Origin: Paraburkholderia phenazinium
GTDB taxonomy: Bacteria; Pseudomonadota; Gammaproteobacteria; Burkholderiales; Burkholderiaceae
Direction of reading: 5' to 3'
Assembly: GCF_900100735.1 (NCBI RefSeq)
Contig: NZ_FNCJ01000003.1
Span: forward strand, 654,071-718,070
DNA length: 64,000 bases
Position numbers and translations under genes: made by a program. The notes beneath the pieces are model-generated. The model was not told the origin of the DNA. It ran no database searches and was given only the letters and a program-made list of their open reading frames with translations. Shown piece after piece: positions 29,522 through 39,609 of this stretch (position 1 is its first letter; each line of letters opens with the position of its first letter).

Positions 29522-30673
29522 ATGAGCCAGTCATCAGTCCCGTTTTTGCCGTTTGTCCGTCCGGAAATCGATGAAGAGACCATCCAGGGCGTCGCCGAGG
29601 TGCTGCGCTCCGGCTGGATCACCACCGGTCCGCAGAACCAGAAGTTCGAAGCCGCGCTGTCGGAATTCTGCGGCGGGCGCCCCGTGCGCACCTTCAATTC
29701 CGGCACGGCCACGCTGGAAGTCGGTCTGCGCATCGCCGGCGTAGGCGCTGGCGACGAAGTCATCACCACGCCCGCCTCGTGGGTTTCCACCAGCAATGTG
29801 ATCTACGAAACGGGTGCGACGCCGGTGTTCGCCGACATCGATCCCATTACCCGCAACATCGATCTGGATCTGCTCGAGAAGGCCATCACGCCGCGCACCA
29901 AGGCGATCATCCCGGTGTATCTGTCCGGCCTGCCGGTCGACATGGACCGCCTCTACGCGATCGCCCGCGCCCATAACCTGCGCGTGATCGAAGACGCGGC
30001 CCAGGCATTCGGCTCGACCTGGAAAGGCGAGCGCATCGGCAAGCTGGGCGACATCGTCTCGTTCAGCTTCCACGCCAACAAGAACCTGACTTCGATCGAA
30101 GGCGGCGCGCTGGTGCTGAACAACGAGGAAGAAGCCATCCTCGCCCAGAAGTACCGCCTGCAGGGCATTACCCGCACGGGCTTCGACGGCATGGACTGCG
30201 ACGTGCTCGGCGGCAAATACAACCTGACAGATGTGGCCGCGCGCGTCGGCCTTGGCCAGATGCCGCATCTGGAGCGCTTCCTCGCGCAGCGCAAGAAGCT
30301 CGTGCGCGCCTACTTTGCGGGTTTCGAAGGCGGCACGGCAGTCAAGCTGGGCATGGGTCTGCCGCTTGCTGACTTTGAAAACAGCAACTGGCACATGTTC
30401 CTGATCACGCTGCCGCTCGAAAGACTGTCGATCGACCGCGCCGGTTTCATGGGCCAGTTGAAAGAACGCGGCATCGGTTCGGGCGTACATTACCCGGCGA
30501 TCCACCTGTTCTCGCTGTACCGCGCGCGCGGCTTCAAGGAAGGGATGTTCCCGCACGCCGAGCGCTACGGCGCCACCACGGTCACGCTGCCGCTCTTCAC
30601 GCTGATGAACGAAGGCGACGTGGCGCGGGTCTGCCACGCGGTCAATGAAATTTGCGAACAATACGGAAAATAA
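29522..30673 (+). CDS. arnB: UDP-Ara4O aminotransferase ArnB
   Basis: 383 residues, DegT/DnrJ/EryC1 family. The PLP lysine is K187 in SFHANKNLTSIEGGAL, with VIEDAAQAFGSTWKG upstream. The length and the opening LPFVRPEIDEETIQGVAEVLRSGWITTGP match ArnB. It transfers an amino group from glutamate to UDP-4-keto-arabinose. arnC starts 6 bases after its stop. Confidence 0.93.
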   Translation: MSQSSVPFLPFVRPEIDEETIQGVAEVLRSGWITTGPQNQKFEAALSEFCGGRPVRTFNSGTATLEVGLRIAGVGAGDEVITTPASWVSTSNVIYETGATPVFADIDPITRNIDLDLLEKAITPRTKAIIPVYLSGLPVDMDRLYAIARAHNLRVIEDAAQAFGSTWKGERIGKLGDIVSFSFHANKNLTSIEGGALVLNNEEEAILAQKYRLQGITRTGFDGMDCDVLGGKYNLTDVAARVGLGQMPHLERFLAQRKKLVRAYFAGFEGGTAVKLGMGLPLADFENSNWHMFLITLPLERLSIDRAGFMGQLKERGIGSGVHYPAIHLFSLYRARGFKEGMFPHAERYGATTVTLPLFTLMNEGDVARVCHAVNEICEQYGK

Positions 30674-30679
30674 GCGGAA

Positions 30680-31732
30680 ATGAGTCAAACGGAACATCGC
30701 TCTCCGATGTCTGATACGCCGGAAGTCTCGGTCATCATCCCGGTGTACAACGAGGAAGCCGGGCTGGCGGCGCTGTTCGAGCGCCTCTATCCGGCGCTCG
30801 ACGCGCTCGACACCGGCTATGAAGTGATCTTCATCAACGACGGCAGCCGCGACAAATCCCCCCTGCTGCTGGCCGACCAGTTCCGCAAGCGGCCGGACAC
30901 CACCCGCGTGATCCTGCTGAACGGCAACTACGGCCAGCACATGGCGATTCTTGCGGGCTTCGAACAGTCGCGCGGCGAGATTGTCATCACGCTCGACGCC
31001 GACTTGCAGAACCCGCCGGAAGAAATCGGCAAGCTGGTCGAGAAGATGCGCGAAGGCTACGACTATGTGGGCACGATCCGCCTTCAGCGTCAGGACACCC
31101 TGTGGCGCCGCAAGGCTTCGCGTGCGATGAACCGTCTGCGCGAGCGCATCACCCGCATCAAGATGACCGATCAAGGCTGCATGCTGCGCGCCTACAGCCG
31201 CCACATCATCGACACGATCAACCGCTGCGGCGAAATCAACACGTTCATCCCGGCGCTGGCCTACACGTTCGCGCAGAACCCGGTTGAGATCGAAGTCGCG
31301 CACGAAGAACGCTTTGCCGGCGAATCGAAGTATTCGCTGTATTCGCTGATTCGTCTGAACTTTGACCTCGTCACCGGCTTCTCGGTCGTGCCGCTGCAGT
31401 GGCTGTCGTTCATCGGCGTGATCCTCTCGCTCGGCTCCGCTGCGCTGTTCGTGCTGCTGCTGATTCGCCGCTTCATCATCGGGGCGGAAGTACAGGGTGT
31501 GTTCACCCTGTTCGCTATCACGTTCTTCTTGCTCGGCGTGATCATCTTCGCGCTCGGGCTGCTCGGCGAGTACATTGGCCGGATCTACCAGCAGGTGCGC
31601 GCCCGCCCCCGCTATCTGGTGCAAAAGATTCTCGAACAGCGCAACGGCGCCGCCGTCGCCGAGGCGCCGCGGCAGACCCTGGTGCAGGCCGTCCAGCCCG
31701 CGCCGTTCATCGATCAGGGACCGAACTCATGA
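30680..31732 (+). CDS. arnC: Undecaprenyl-phosphate Ara4FN transferase ArnC
   Basis: 350 residues, GT2 fold. SVIIPVYNEEAGLAALFERLYPAL opens the domain and ITLDADLQNPPEEI carries the metal-binding DxD. Two C-terminal membrane helices (near FIGVILSLGSAALFVLLLI and FLLGVIIFALGLLGEYIG) anchor it. It loads the formylated sugar onto undecaprenyl phosphate on the cytoplasmic face. An internal ATG at residue 10 is an alternative start. Its stop overlaps the next start (ATGA). Confidence 0.92.
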   Translation: MSQTEHRSPMSDTPEVSVIIPVYNEEAGLAALFERLYPALDALDTGYEVIFINDGSRDKSPLLLADQFRKRPDTTRVILLNGNYGQHMAILAGFEQSRGEIVITLDADLQNPPEEIGKLVEKMREGYDYVGTIRLQRQDTLWRRKASRAMNRLRERITRIKMTDQGCMLRAYSRHIIDTINRCGEINTFIPALAYTFAQNPVEIEVAHEERFAGESKYSLYSLIRLNFDLVTGFSVVPLQWLSFIGVILSLGSAALFVLLLIRRFIIGAEVQGVFTLFAITFFLLGVIIFALGLLGEYIGRIYQQVRARPRYLVQKILEQRNGAAVAEAPRQTLVQAVQPAPFIDQGPNS

Positions 31733-32664
31733 AGCCACGCGCGGTGGTATTCGCGTATCACAACGTCGGCGTGCGCTGCCTGCAGGTACTGCTCGCGCGC
31801 GGCGTCGACGTGGCGCTGGTCGTCACTCACGAGGACAGCCCGACCGAGAACATCTGGTTCGGCAGCGTCGCCTCGGTGGCGGCAAGCTACGGCATTCCCA
31901 CTGTGACCCCAGCGGATCCGAAGAGCGATGAACTGCGCGCCGCGCTCAGCGCCGCGCGGCCCGACTTCATCTTCTCGTTCTATTACCGCCACATGCTGCC
32001 GGTCGAGCTGCTCGCGCTGGCCGCGCGCGGCGCCTACAACATGCACGGCTCGCTGCTGCCCAAGTACCGCGGCCGCGTGCCGACCAACTGGGCGGTGTTG
32101 AAGGGTGAAACCGAGACCGGCGCGACCCTGCACGAAATGGCCGCCAAGCCCGATGCGGGCGCGATCATCGCGCAAACGCCGGTGCCGATCCTGCCGGACG
32201 ACACGGCCGCGCAGGTATTCGACAAGGTGACGGTGGCCGCCGAGCAGACCCTCTGGCGCGTGCTGCCCGCGTTGCTCGCCGGTGAAGCGCCGCATCTGCC
32301 GAACGATCTGGCGCACGGCAGCTACTTCGGCGGGCGCAAGCCCGAAGACGGCCGGATCGACTGGAGCCAGCCGGCCCAGGACGTGTACAACCTGATTCGC
32401 GCGGTGGCGCCGCCCTATCCCGGCGCCTTCACCGAGATCGACGGCCAGCGGTTTATCGTCGCGCAAGCGCGTCTCGCCCGTCCCGGCGCGCTCCGCTCGG
32501 ATTTGCCCCTGGGCCTCCACGTAAGCGATAATGCCGTTTTTGCGGTGTGCGGCGATGGCCGCGCCATCGCCATCCACGAATTGCGGCGCCAGCACGATGG
32601 CCAAGAGTCCGTCGTCTCCCCTGCCGAATTCACCCAGCTCATTCAATCTTCCCGTCATTCATGA
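31729..32664 (+). CDS. UDP-Ara4N formyltransferase (ArnA N-terminal function as a separate gene)
   Basis: 311 residues from the ATG at 31729, which overlaps the arnC stop by 4 bases. The formyltransferase core is [19 protein letters not shown], with the catalytic N104, H106 and D142 equivalents in place. It uses N10-formyl-tetrahydrofolate to formylate UDP-Ara4N. In E. coli this activity is the N-terminal half of bifunctional ArnA; here it is a stand-alone protein ending ATGA into the decarboxylase gene. Confidence 0.9.
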   Translation: MKPRAVVFAYHNVGVRCLQVLLARGVDVALVVTHEDSPTENIWFGSVASVAASYGIPTVTPADPKSDELRAALSAARPDFIFSFYYRHMLPVELLALAARGAYNMHGSLLPKYRGRVPTNWAVLKGETETGATLHEMAAKPDAGAIIAQTPVPILPDDTAAQVFDKVTVAAEQTLWRVLPALLAGEAPHLPNDLAHGSYFGGRKPEDGRIDWSQPAQDVYNLIRAVAPPYPGAFTEIDGQRFIVAQARLARPGALRSDLPLGLHVSDNAVFAVCGDGRAIAIHELRRQHDGQESVVSPAEFTQLIQSSRHS

Positions 32665-33707
32665 AAAAAGTCCTGATTCTGGGTGTCAACGGCTTCATCG
32701 GCCATCACCTGTCCAAACGCATTCTCGAAACGACCGATTGGGAAGTGTTCGGCATGGACATGCAGACCGAGCGCCTCGGCGACCTCGTCAATCACGAGCG
32801 GATGCATTTCTTCGAAGGCGATATCACGATCAACAAGGAGTGGGTTGAGTATCACGTCAAGAAGTGCGACGTGATCCTGCCGCTCGTCGCCATCGCCACG
32901 CCGGCGACCTACGTGAAGCAGCCGCTGCGCGTGTTCGAACTGGACTTCGAAGCGAACCTGCCGATCGTGCGTTCGGCTGTGAAGTACGGCAAGCATCTCG
33001 TGTTCCCGTCCACCTCCGAGGTGTACGGCATGTGCACGGACGAGCAGTTCGACCCGGAAGAGTCACAACTGTCGTACGGCCCGATCAACAAGCCGCGCTG
33101 GATCTACGCGTGCTCGAAGCAGTTGATGGACCGCGTGATCTGGGGCTACGGCATGGAAGGCTTGAACTTCACGCTGTTCCGTCCGTTCAACTGGATCGGC
33201 CCGGGCCTCGACTCGATCTACACGCCGAAGGAAGGCAGCTCGCGCGTGGTCACGCAGTTCCTCGGCCATATCGTGCGCGGCGAAAACATCAGCCTCGTCG
33301 ACGGCGGCGCGCAAAAGCGTGCCTTCACGGATATCGACGACGGCATCGGCGCGCTGATGAAGATCATCGAGAACAAGGACGGCGTCGCCACCGGCAAGAT
33401 CTATAACATCGGCAACCCGACCAACAACTTCTCGGTGCGTGAGCTCGCGCACAAGATGCTGGCGCTCGCCGCGGAATTCCCGGAATACGCGCAAACCGCC
33501 AAGCAGGTGCAACTGGTCGAAACCTCGTCGGGTGCGTACTACGGCGCAGGCTATCAGGACGTGCAGAACCGCGTGCCGAAGATCGACAACACGATGCAGG
33601 AACTCGGCTGGGCGCCGAAGTCGACCTTCGACGAAGCGCTGCGCAAGATTTTCGAAGCGTACCGCGGCCATGTCGCGGAAGCGCGCGCTCTTGTCGAACA
33701 GCAATAA
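32661..33707 (+). CDS. UDP-glucuronate oxidative decarboxylase (ArnA C-terminal function as a separate gene)
   Basis: 348 residues, extended SDR. The NAD motif is GVNGFIG (8-14). The active-site residues S119, E120, Y149 and K153 lie in PSTSEVYGM and [11 protein letters not shown], matching the Ser/Glu/Tyr/Lys set of the ArnA dehydrogenase domain. It makes UDP-4-keto-arabinose, the substrate of ArnB. The start overlaps the previous stop (ATGA), keeping the two halves of ArnA in tight stoichiometry. Confidence 0.92.
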   Translation: MKKVLILGVNGFIGHHLSKRILETTDWEVFGMDMQTERLGDLVNHERMHFFEGDITINKEWVEYHVKKCDVILPLVAIATPATYVKQPLRVFELDFEANLPIVRSAVKYGKHLVFPSTSEVYGMCTDEQFDPEESQLSYGPINKPRWIYACSKQLMDRVIWGYGMEGLNFTLFRPFNWIGPGLDSIYTPKEGSSRVVTQFLGHIVRGENISLVDGGAQKRAFTDIDDGIGALMKIIENKDGVATGKIYNIGNPTNNFSVRELAHKMLALAAEFPEYAQTAKQVQLVETSSGAYYGAGYQDVQNRVPKIDNTMQELGWAPKSTFDEALRKIFEAYRGHVAEARALVEQQ

Positions 33708-33722
33708 TTAAAGGGCTGATCC

Positions 33723-34619
33723 TTGGCTCGTATCGTTCTGAAGATCGACGTCGACACGCTGCGCGGCACCCGCGAAGGCGTGCCGAATCTCGCCCGCATC
33801 TTCGACCGCTTCAAGGCGCGCGCCACCTTCCTGTTCAGCCTCGGGCCCGACCACACCGGTTGGGCGATGCGCCGCGTGCTGCGGCCCGGGTTTCTGCAGA
33901 AGGTGTCGCGTACCTCGGTGGTCGAGCATTACGGGATCAAGCAGTTGATGTATGGCGTGCTGCTGCCGGGGCCGGATATCGGTGTGAAAAGCGCCGCGGA
34001 AATGCGCGCGATTCACGAAGCCGGCTTCGAATGCGGCATCCACACGTGGGACCACGTTTATTGGCAAGACAACGTGCGTTCGCAAGACCGCGAGTGGACC
34101 ATCAAGCAGATGCAGAAGAGCTACAACCGGTTCGTCGCGATCTTCGGCGCGCCGCCGGTCACGCACGGTGCGGCGGGCTGGCAGATGAACGGGCATGCAT
34201 TCGAGCAGATCGACGCGTGGGGCATGCATTACGCGTCCGACGGGCGCGGTCACTCGCCGTATCTGCCGGTGGTCGGCGGCAAGCAACTGTCGCACGTGCA
34301 GATGCCCACCACGCTGCCCACGCTCGACGAAGTGCTGGGCGTGGATGGTGTCGATGAGCACAACGTCGCTGCATCGATATTGAAGCGCACCGAAAACAAT
34401 CCGCACGATCAGGTGTTCACGCTGCACGCGGAACTCGAAGGACAAAAGCTCGCGCCGATTTTCGAGCAACTGCTGGACGGCTGGCGCGCGCAAGGTCACA
34501 CGTTTGCGACGATGGGCGACTATCACGCCACGCTGGACCGCGACACGCTGCCATCGTACCCTGTCACCTGGGGTGAAATTCCTGGCCGTTCCGGCGAGTT
34601 GATCGTCCAGCCGTCGTGA
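33723..34619 (+). CDS. arnD: Ara4FN-undecaprenyl phosphate deformylase ArnD
   Basis: 298 residues from a TTG at 33723 (LARIVLKIDVDTLRGTREGVP). It is a NodB-type deacetylase fold: the aspartates of KIDVDT and the metal histidines of GIHTWDHVYW are present. It removes the formyl group after transfer to the lipid carrier. It is the last gene of the Ara4N run, and a 131-base spacer separates it from bcp. Confidence 0.92.
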   Translation: MARIVLKIDVDTLRGTREGVPNLARIFDRFKARATFLFSLGPDHTGWAMRRVLRPGFLQKVSRTSVVEHYGIKQLMYGVLLPGPDIGVKSAAEMRAIHEAGFECGIHTWDHVYWQDNVRSQDREWTIKQMQKSYNRFVAIFGAPPVTHGAAGWQMNGHAFEQIDAWGMHYASDGRGHSPYLPVVGGKQLSHVQMPTTLPTLDEVLGVDGVDEHNVAASILKRTENNPHDQVFTLHAELEGQKLAPIFEQLLDGWRAQGHTFATMGDYHATLDRDTLPSYPVTWGEIPGRSGELIVQPS

Positions 34620-34750
34620 GCCGGTCGCGGTAGACCGGCTCGACTGGCGCCGCTACCTCACAACTAGTCACCTCCCCCTAGCCTCGATGCCAGGTCCGAC
34701 GATGTCGCCGCAAGGCGGTGTCGCCGGCCATAACAACCGGAGAACCACAC

Positions 34751-35212
34751 GTGCCCATCGCAGTCGACCAACCCGTCCCCGACTTTACCGCCCCCGCAAC
34801 CGGTGGCGATATCACGCTGTCCAGTCTTCGGGGCAAGAAGGTGGTGCTGTATTTCTACCCGAAGGACAACACGCCGGGCTGCACGACCGAAGGTCTCCAG
34901 TTCCGCGACCTGTATCCCAAGTTCAAGAAGGCCGGCGCCGAAATCCTCGGCGTCTCGCGCGACAGCCTGCGCTCGCATGACAATTTCAAGGCGAAGCTCG
35001 AATTACCGTTCCCGCTGATCTCCGATCCGGAAGAAAAGCTCTGCACGCTCTTCAACGTCATCAAAATGAAGAAAATGTATGGCAAAGAAGTACGGGGAAT
35101 CGAACGATCCACGTTTGTCATCGACAGCGAGGGCGTCCTGCGCCAGGAGTGGCGTGGCGTGAAAGTACCAGGTCATGTCGATGAAATTCTGGAGGCTGTA
35201 CAAGCGCTGTGA
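34751..35212 (+). CDS. bcp: Bcp/PrxQ-type thiol peroxidase
   Basis: 153 residues from the GTG at 34751, which has a GGAG site 6 bases upstream. The peroxidatic cysteine is C44 in KDNTPGCTTEG. The position five residues later is not cysteine, so the E. coli Bcp-type alpha-2 resolving cysteine is missing. A second cysteine in EEKLCTLFNV could resolve it or the enzyme may be 1-Cys. It reduces peroxides using thioredoxin or similar donors in the cytoplasm. Confidence 0.92.
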   Translation: MPIAVDQPVPDFTAPATGGDITLSSLRGKKVVLYFYPKDNTPGCTTEGLQFRDLYPKFKKAGAEILGVSRDSLRSHDNFKAKLELPFPLISDPEEKLCTLFNVIKMKKMYGKEVRGIERSTFVIDSEGVLRQEWRGVKVPGHVDEILEAVQAL

Positions 35213-35324
35213 GGCGCGTTATATTGGGCTGCAATGAGTGCCTGCCCACCCCATTCTTTCCGCGGCTGCGCCGCATATCACGCCTCTGTGGTTGAGGCAG
35301 TGAGGCGCAACGCGATGACCGAAG

Positions 35325-35366
35325 TCGAGCCGCTTGCCCCGTTTGCCGGGGCGGCGGCTTTTTTAA
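35325..35366 (+). terminator. Terminator downstream of bcp
   Basis: The arms AGCCGC and GCGGCT enclose an inner stem GCCCC / GGGGC with a small bulge, followed by TTTTTTAA. The remaining spacer up to phoH shows no gene. Confidence 0.75.
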
Positions 35367-35551
35367 TTGCGCGAAGCCGTTCATTTCTTCGGCCACGCGC
35401 TCTCGTCAAGGAGCCGATCGAAAACCAGGCGAACCGGCATTTCTAGACCGAAAGCGCGCCTCCGGGCGCAAACTGCGTGAGCCTACCCGGCTCACCGGCA
35501 GAATGCGACAGGCGGCGCACGATATGTGACCCGATTATTTCGAGGGAAACC

Positions 35552-37405
35552 ATGCCTTTGCCTACCGCACCCAGCAAGCTCGGCAATCTCTTACCGGCTG
35601 ACGAATACAAGGCCAAAGCCACGCCGGCCCGCTCCGCCAAAAAACAGGCGGTCGAAGGGGAGCAAGCAGAGTCGGCCGATTTCGGCCAAGCCAGCGTCGC
35701 CACGCCTATGGCACGCGCGGCCAACGCCGCCACTACCCTGCGGCCGGTTCCAGCCTCTTCTCCTGCCGACACCGTCGAGCAGGCCGCTCCCGCACGCAGC
35801 CGCAAAAGCAAACAGACCGCCGCGTTGCTGCAACCGGTGCCGGCGCCTGCAGCCCGTCAGGAATCGGCACGTGCCGAGCCCGCCCAACCTGCAACGGCCG
35901 AACCGGTCGTGGCACGCGCCGGCAAGCAGCCGGCCACGAGCGCCACGGCAACCCCGGCGGCAGCGACCCGCGGCAGCGCCAAAAAGCGCAGCGGCGGGGC
36001 CGATCAGGTCGAAACCCGCAAGCTGTTCGTGCTCGACACGAACGTGCTGATGCACGATCCGACTTGCCTGTTCCGTTTCGAGGAACACGACGTCTATCTG
36101 CCGATGATGACGTTGGAAGAACTCGACAACCACAAGAAGGGCATGTCGGAAGTCGCGCGCAACGCGCGTCAGGTCAGCCGCACGCTGGACGCACTGGTCG
36201 CCAACGGCGGCAATATGTCGGACGGCATTTCGCTGTCGCGTCTCGGCAGCCGCGAGGCCGCCGGACGCCTGTATTTCCAGACCAAACTGACGGATATCGA
36301 GCCGGTTGAAGGCCTGCCGCAAGGCAAGGCGGACAACCAGATTCTCGGTGTGGTGCGCGCACTGCAACGCGACCGCTCGGACCGCCAGGTCGTGCTGGTG
36401 TCGAAAGACATCAACATGCGCATCAAGGCGCATGCGCTGGGCCTGCCCGCTGAAGACTACTTCAACGACCAGGTTCTCGAAGACAAGGACCTGCTCTATT
36501 CCGGTATCCGTGCACTGCCGCAGGATTTCTGGACCAAGCATGCCAAGGGCATGGAGAGCTGGCAGGACACCAAGACGGGCACCACGTATTACCGTGTGAC
36601 CGGGCCGCTGTGCGCCTCGATGCTGGTCAACGAGTTTGTCTATCTGGAGCCGCAGAACGGCGAGCCGGCGTTTCATGCGCTGGTGCGCGAGCTGAACGGC
36701 AAGACCGCGTTGCTGCAAACCTTGCGCGACTACGGCCACCACAAGAACAACGTGTGGGGCATCACGGCGCGCAATCGCGAGCAGAATTTCGCGCTCAACC
36801 TGCTGATGAATCCGGAGATCGATTTCGTCACGCTGCTTGGCCAGGCCGGTACCGGCAAGACGCTCGTCGCGCTGGCGGCGGGTCTCGCGCAGGTGCTCGA
36901 CGACAAGCGCTACAACGAGATCATCGTGACGCGGGCGACCGTGCCGGTCGGTGAGGACATCGGCTTTCTGCCGGGTACCGAAGAGGAAAAGATGCAGCCA
37001 TGGATGGGTGCATTCGACGACAACCTCGAAGTCCTGCAGAAGACCGACGATGCGGCCGGTGAATGGGGGCGTGCAGCCACCCAGGAACTGATCCGCTCGC
37101 GCCTGAAGATCAAGAGCATGAACTTCATGCGCGGCCGGACTTTCGTCGACAAGTACCTGATCATCGACGAGGCGCAGAACCTGACGCCCAAGCAGATGAA
37201 GACGCTGGTCACGCGCGCCGGTCCGGGCACGAAGATCATCTGTCTGGGCAACATCGCGCAGATCGATACGCCGTATTTGACGGAAGGCAGTTCGGGGCTC
37301 ACCTACGTGGTGGATCGCTTCAAGGGCTGGGCGCATAGCGGGCATGTGACGCTGGCGCGCGGCGAGCGTTCGCGCCTGGCGGATTACGCGTCCGATATTC
37401 TGTAA
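35552..37405 (+). CDS. phoH: PhoH family PIN-domain ATPase
   Basis: 617 residues from the ATG at 35552. A disordered Ala/Pro-rich N-terminus (about 1-150) is followed by a PIN nuclease-like domain opening KLFVLDTNVLMHDPTCLFRF and then a PhoH ATPase domain with Walker A GQAGTGKT (430-437) and Walker B YLIIDEAQNLTPKQMKTLV. This PIN-PhoH fusion is common in proteobacteria and is thought to act in RNA metabolism. The Pho regulation suggested by the name is not evident here. A strong terminator follows. Confidence 0.93.
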   Translation: MPLPTAPSKLGNLLPADEYKAKATPARSAKKQAVEGEQAESADFGQASVATPMARAANAATTLRPVPASSPADTVEQAAPARSRKSKQTAALLQPVPAPAARQESARAEPAQPATAEPVVARAGKQPATSATATPAAATRGSAKKRSGGADQVETRKLFVLDTNVLMHDPTCLFRFEEHDVYLPMMTLEELDNHKKGMSEVARNARQVSRTLDALVANGGNMSDGISLSRLGSREAAGRLYFQTKLTDIEPVEGLPQGKADNQILGVVRALQRDRSDRQVVLVSKDINMRIKAHALGLPAEDYFNDQVLEDKDLLYSGIRALPQDFWTKHAKGMESWQDTKTGTTYYRVTGPLCASMLVNEFVYLEPQNGEPAFHALVRELNGKTALLQTLRDYGHHKNNVWGITARNREQNFALNLLMNPEIDFVTLLGQAGTGKTLVALAAGLAQVLDDKRYNEIIVTRATVPVGEDIGFLPGTEEEKMQPWMGAFDDNLEVLQKTDDAAGEWGRAATQELIRSRLKIKSMNFMRGRTFVDKYLIIDEAQNLTPKQMKTLVTRAGPGTKIICLGNIAQIDTPYLTEGSSGLTYVVDRFKGWAHSGHVTLARGERSRLADYASDIL

Positions 37406-37436
37406 GCTGCTGAGCGTTTTACGGCTTGGGTTGTAC

Positions 37437-37476
37437 AAAAGCCGCGCCTGGGTCACACCAGGCGCGGCTTTTTTTT
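37437..37476 (+). terminator. Terminator downstream of phoH
   Basis: A perfect 10-bp stem GCCGCGCCTG / CAGGCGCGGC with an 8-base loop is followed by eight T residues. Confidence 0.93.
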
Positions 37477-37664
37477 CGTCTGTAGTTCGGCCAGTGCGCG
37501 GGCTTTGGAGAGGGGCGGAGGACCAGCGGTTACGCCCCTGCCAAACCACACTTAGCGCGTAAACTTCAAGTAATTTATCAACTTTTCTTGCCTAGGCTAT
37601 GCTGGAGCAGCTACCATCCCGACATCGTCCGCTTTAAGCGAGTGTTTACGCTCGCCTTGTCTGT

Positions 37665-38864
37665 ATGCGCCGACTTGGGCTTTCGCTGCTGATCCTTCTG
37701 CTGCTCGCCGCGTGTTCCAGCGCGCCGCAGCGGATTTCGCGCAGCTCGAATGGCTCTTCGTCCGCGTCTAACGGCGCCTGGCGCACCACCCCGCCCGGTT
37801 TCCCGAACTTCGTCGATCACAGTGTCGGACGCGAGGAAATCTCCATTCAGGCCATGAGCCTCGTCGGCATTCCATACCGCTGGGGCGGCAATACGCCCGA
37901 TAGCGGTTTCGATTGCAGCGGCCTGGTTCGCTATGTCGTGGCGCGCGCGGCCTCGGTGAATCTGCCGCGCACCACCGCGGACATGAGCGGGAGCGGTGAA
38001 TCGATCGAGCCGGATGAAGTGGCCCCCGGCGATCTGATCTTCTTCAACACCACCGGACGCCCGCATTCGCATGTCGGCATTTATGTCGGCAAGCTGCGCT
38101 TCGTCAATGCGCCGTCGACGGGCGGCACGGTGCGCATCGATTACCTGACCAATCCGTATTGGGCGAAGCACTTCGACGGCATTCGCCGGGTCGCTGCGCC
38201 GACCCACGCGCCGACGCCGTTCGAAACGCCGACCTATCAGGCGTCGAATCCGCCGGAGAAGATCGCGCCGGTGGTGCGGCAAGCGTCTTATGCCGGTGCG
38301 GCGGTGATCCCTGCGCAGCAGGCGGCGGAGCCGCAACCTGCCTATGCGGCGGCCGCGCCTGCGGCTGGCGTCCCGATGCAGCAACAGCAGCAACAGCGAG
38401 TTGCAGCCACGATGCGCGCCCCGCTGACGACGACTGCCGCCCAACCGGCTATCGCGCCTGCGGCGGCCCCTGCCGATGCATTCGAGCCGCCGCCTCCGGT
38501 GATGAGCGCCGCGCAGATGCAGGCGCGTGACGCCGGCGCCGTCGCACCGGCCACGGTTCCTGCCGAACGGGCGCCGGCCGACGCAGATGCCATGGCCGCG
38601 GCCTCTTCCTCGGGCTACGCACCCGTGCGCTCCGCCGCGCCCGCAAGCGTGGCCCGCGCCCCGGACGCGATCGATGCTGCGGCCGACGCCTTCGAACCAC
38701 CGCCACCTGCCTCCGTCGCGGTTCGCCAGGAGCAGCAAGCCGGCACCGCTGGCTCGTCCGGCGGCGTGCAGATCATGCGGGCGTCGACCGGCTCGCGCGG
38801 CGTCCCAGCCCCCACGCAGTCCAGCGACGACCCTATCGCGCATTTCGCCAACGGCAACTTCTGA
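37665..38864 (+). CDS. NlpC/P60 lipoprotein (peptidoglycan endopeptidase)
   Basis: 399 residues. The lipobox LLAAC places the lipidated cysteine at 17. The NlpC/P60 domain spans about 55-170, with catalytic C84 in GFDCSGLVRY and H136 in PHSHVGIYVG. It should cleave D-Glu-mDAP bonds in stem peptides from the outer or inner membrane face of the periplasm. The C-terminal 220 residues are Ala/Pro/Gln-rich low complexity, longer than in most family members and probably a cell-wall-spanning tether. No terminator was seen after it. Confidence 0.9.
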   Translation: MRRLGLSLLILLLLAACSSAPQRISRSSNGSSSASNGAWRTTPPGFPNFVDHSVGREEISIQAMSLVGIPYRWGGNTPDSGFDCSGLVRYVVARAASVNLPRTTADMSGSGESIEPDEVAPGDLIFFNTTGRPHSHVGIYVGKLRFVNAPSTGGTVRIDYLTNPYWAKHFDGIRRVAAPTHAPTPFETPTYQASNPPEKIAPVVRQASYAGAAVIPAQQAAEPQPAYAAAAPAAGVPMQQQQQQRVAATMRAPLTTTAAQPAIAPAAAPADAFEPPPPVMSAAQMQARDAGAVAPATVPAERAPADADAMAAASSSGYAPVRSAAPASVARAPDAIDAAADAFEPPPPASVAVRQEQQAGTAGSSGGVQIMRASTGSRGVPAPTQSSDDPIAHFANGNF

Positions 38865-39078
38865 CGCCCTCAAGCGCGCAGCAAGGCTGCGTCAAGCGTT
38901 CGACTGGTACAGATCGGTGCCTGGATCACTTCAGCAATGCACCGGGCGCCCGTCCCGTTTTTGATGGCTTGGCTGGCTGCAAACGCATATCTGAATAGTC
39001 GCCAAACGTTTGATCGCAATCCGGCGCCCATCAGGCCAAACCTGCGACAATTCGGGCTTCCCGTTTTGCAGCCCGGTT

Positions 39079-39609
39079 ATGAAGTGGTTCAAGATACTGC
39101 AACAAGGTCACATTGAGGTATCAGGTGTGACCTACAACCTTGCGCACCTGCTGGCCAGCTCCTTCACGCTGGCCATTCCCGCTTCATCTAGATATCCCGC
39201 AGCCGTCGCCACCCTTCAGGTTGAGTACACGTCACATTGCGTCTCGTTCGGGCCAGAGAACGAACATACGCCGCTCGACTTCAAGGTGCTCGATGGGGAC
39301 CGTCGAATTCTCGATCACCGGGAGATCGCCCGCGCTTTCTGTTTCGACCGTCATCGCTGATCGCTAAGGTTGCCCGCCATCGTCACGCAGTTGAAGGACC
39401 AAAAATGTTACTTCACTGGCCATGCCAACTGGCTGGTCATCGAAGATATTCAGGACAACGGCATAAGGGTTGAGTACGAGGTGTTTTTTCGTCTGCGTCG
39501 CGCCGATACAAAAACCTTGCGTCTCGTCATCGGGAGCGCGTATGTGCGCGATCCGGCAAAGACATTGCGAGGGGAAGCTATCCGTAATCCCAGCCACAAT
39601 CAACGATGA
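39079..39609 (+). pseudogene. Hypothetical protein interrupted by an in-frame TGA
   Basis: Two open segments lie in the same frame, 39079-39360 (93 codons) and 39361-39609, separated only by a TGA at 39358-39360. Read through, the join is FDRHR-(stop)-SLRLPAIV, and the expected family residue at this point is tryptophan (TGG). One base change would therefore restore a protein of about 176 residues with the pattern SSHCVSFGP, FDRH, KCYFTGHANWLVIE and YEVFFRLRR, which I recall as a conserved uncharacterised proteobacterial protein. The downstream half keeps coding character, so the mutation is recent, or TGA is read through, or it is a sequencing error. Confidence 0.6.

Noticed and set aside
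29534..31624. 696-codon open frame on the minus strand
   Set aside because: Antisense to arnB and arnC with no protein features.
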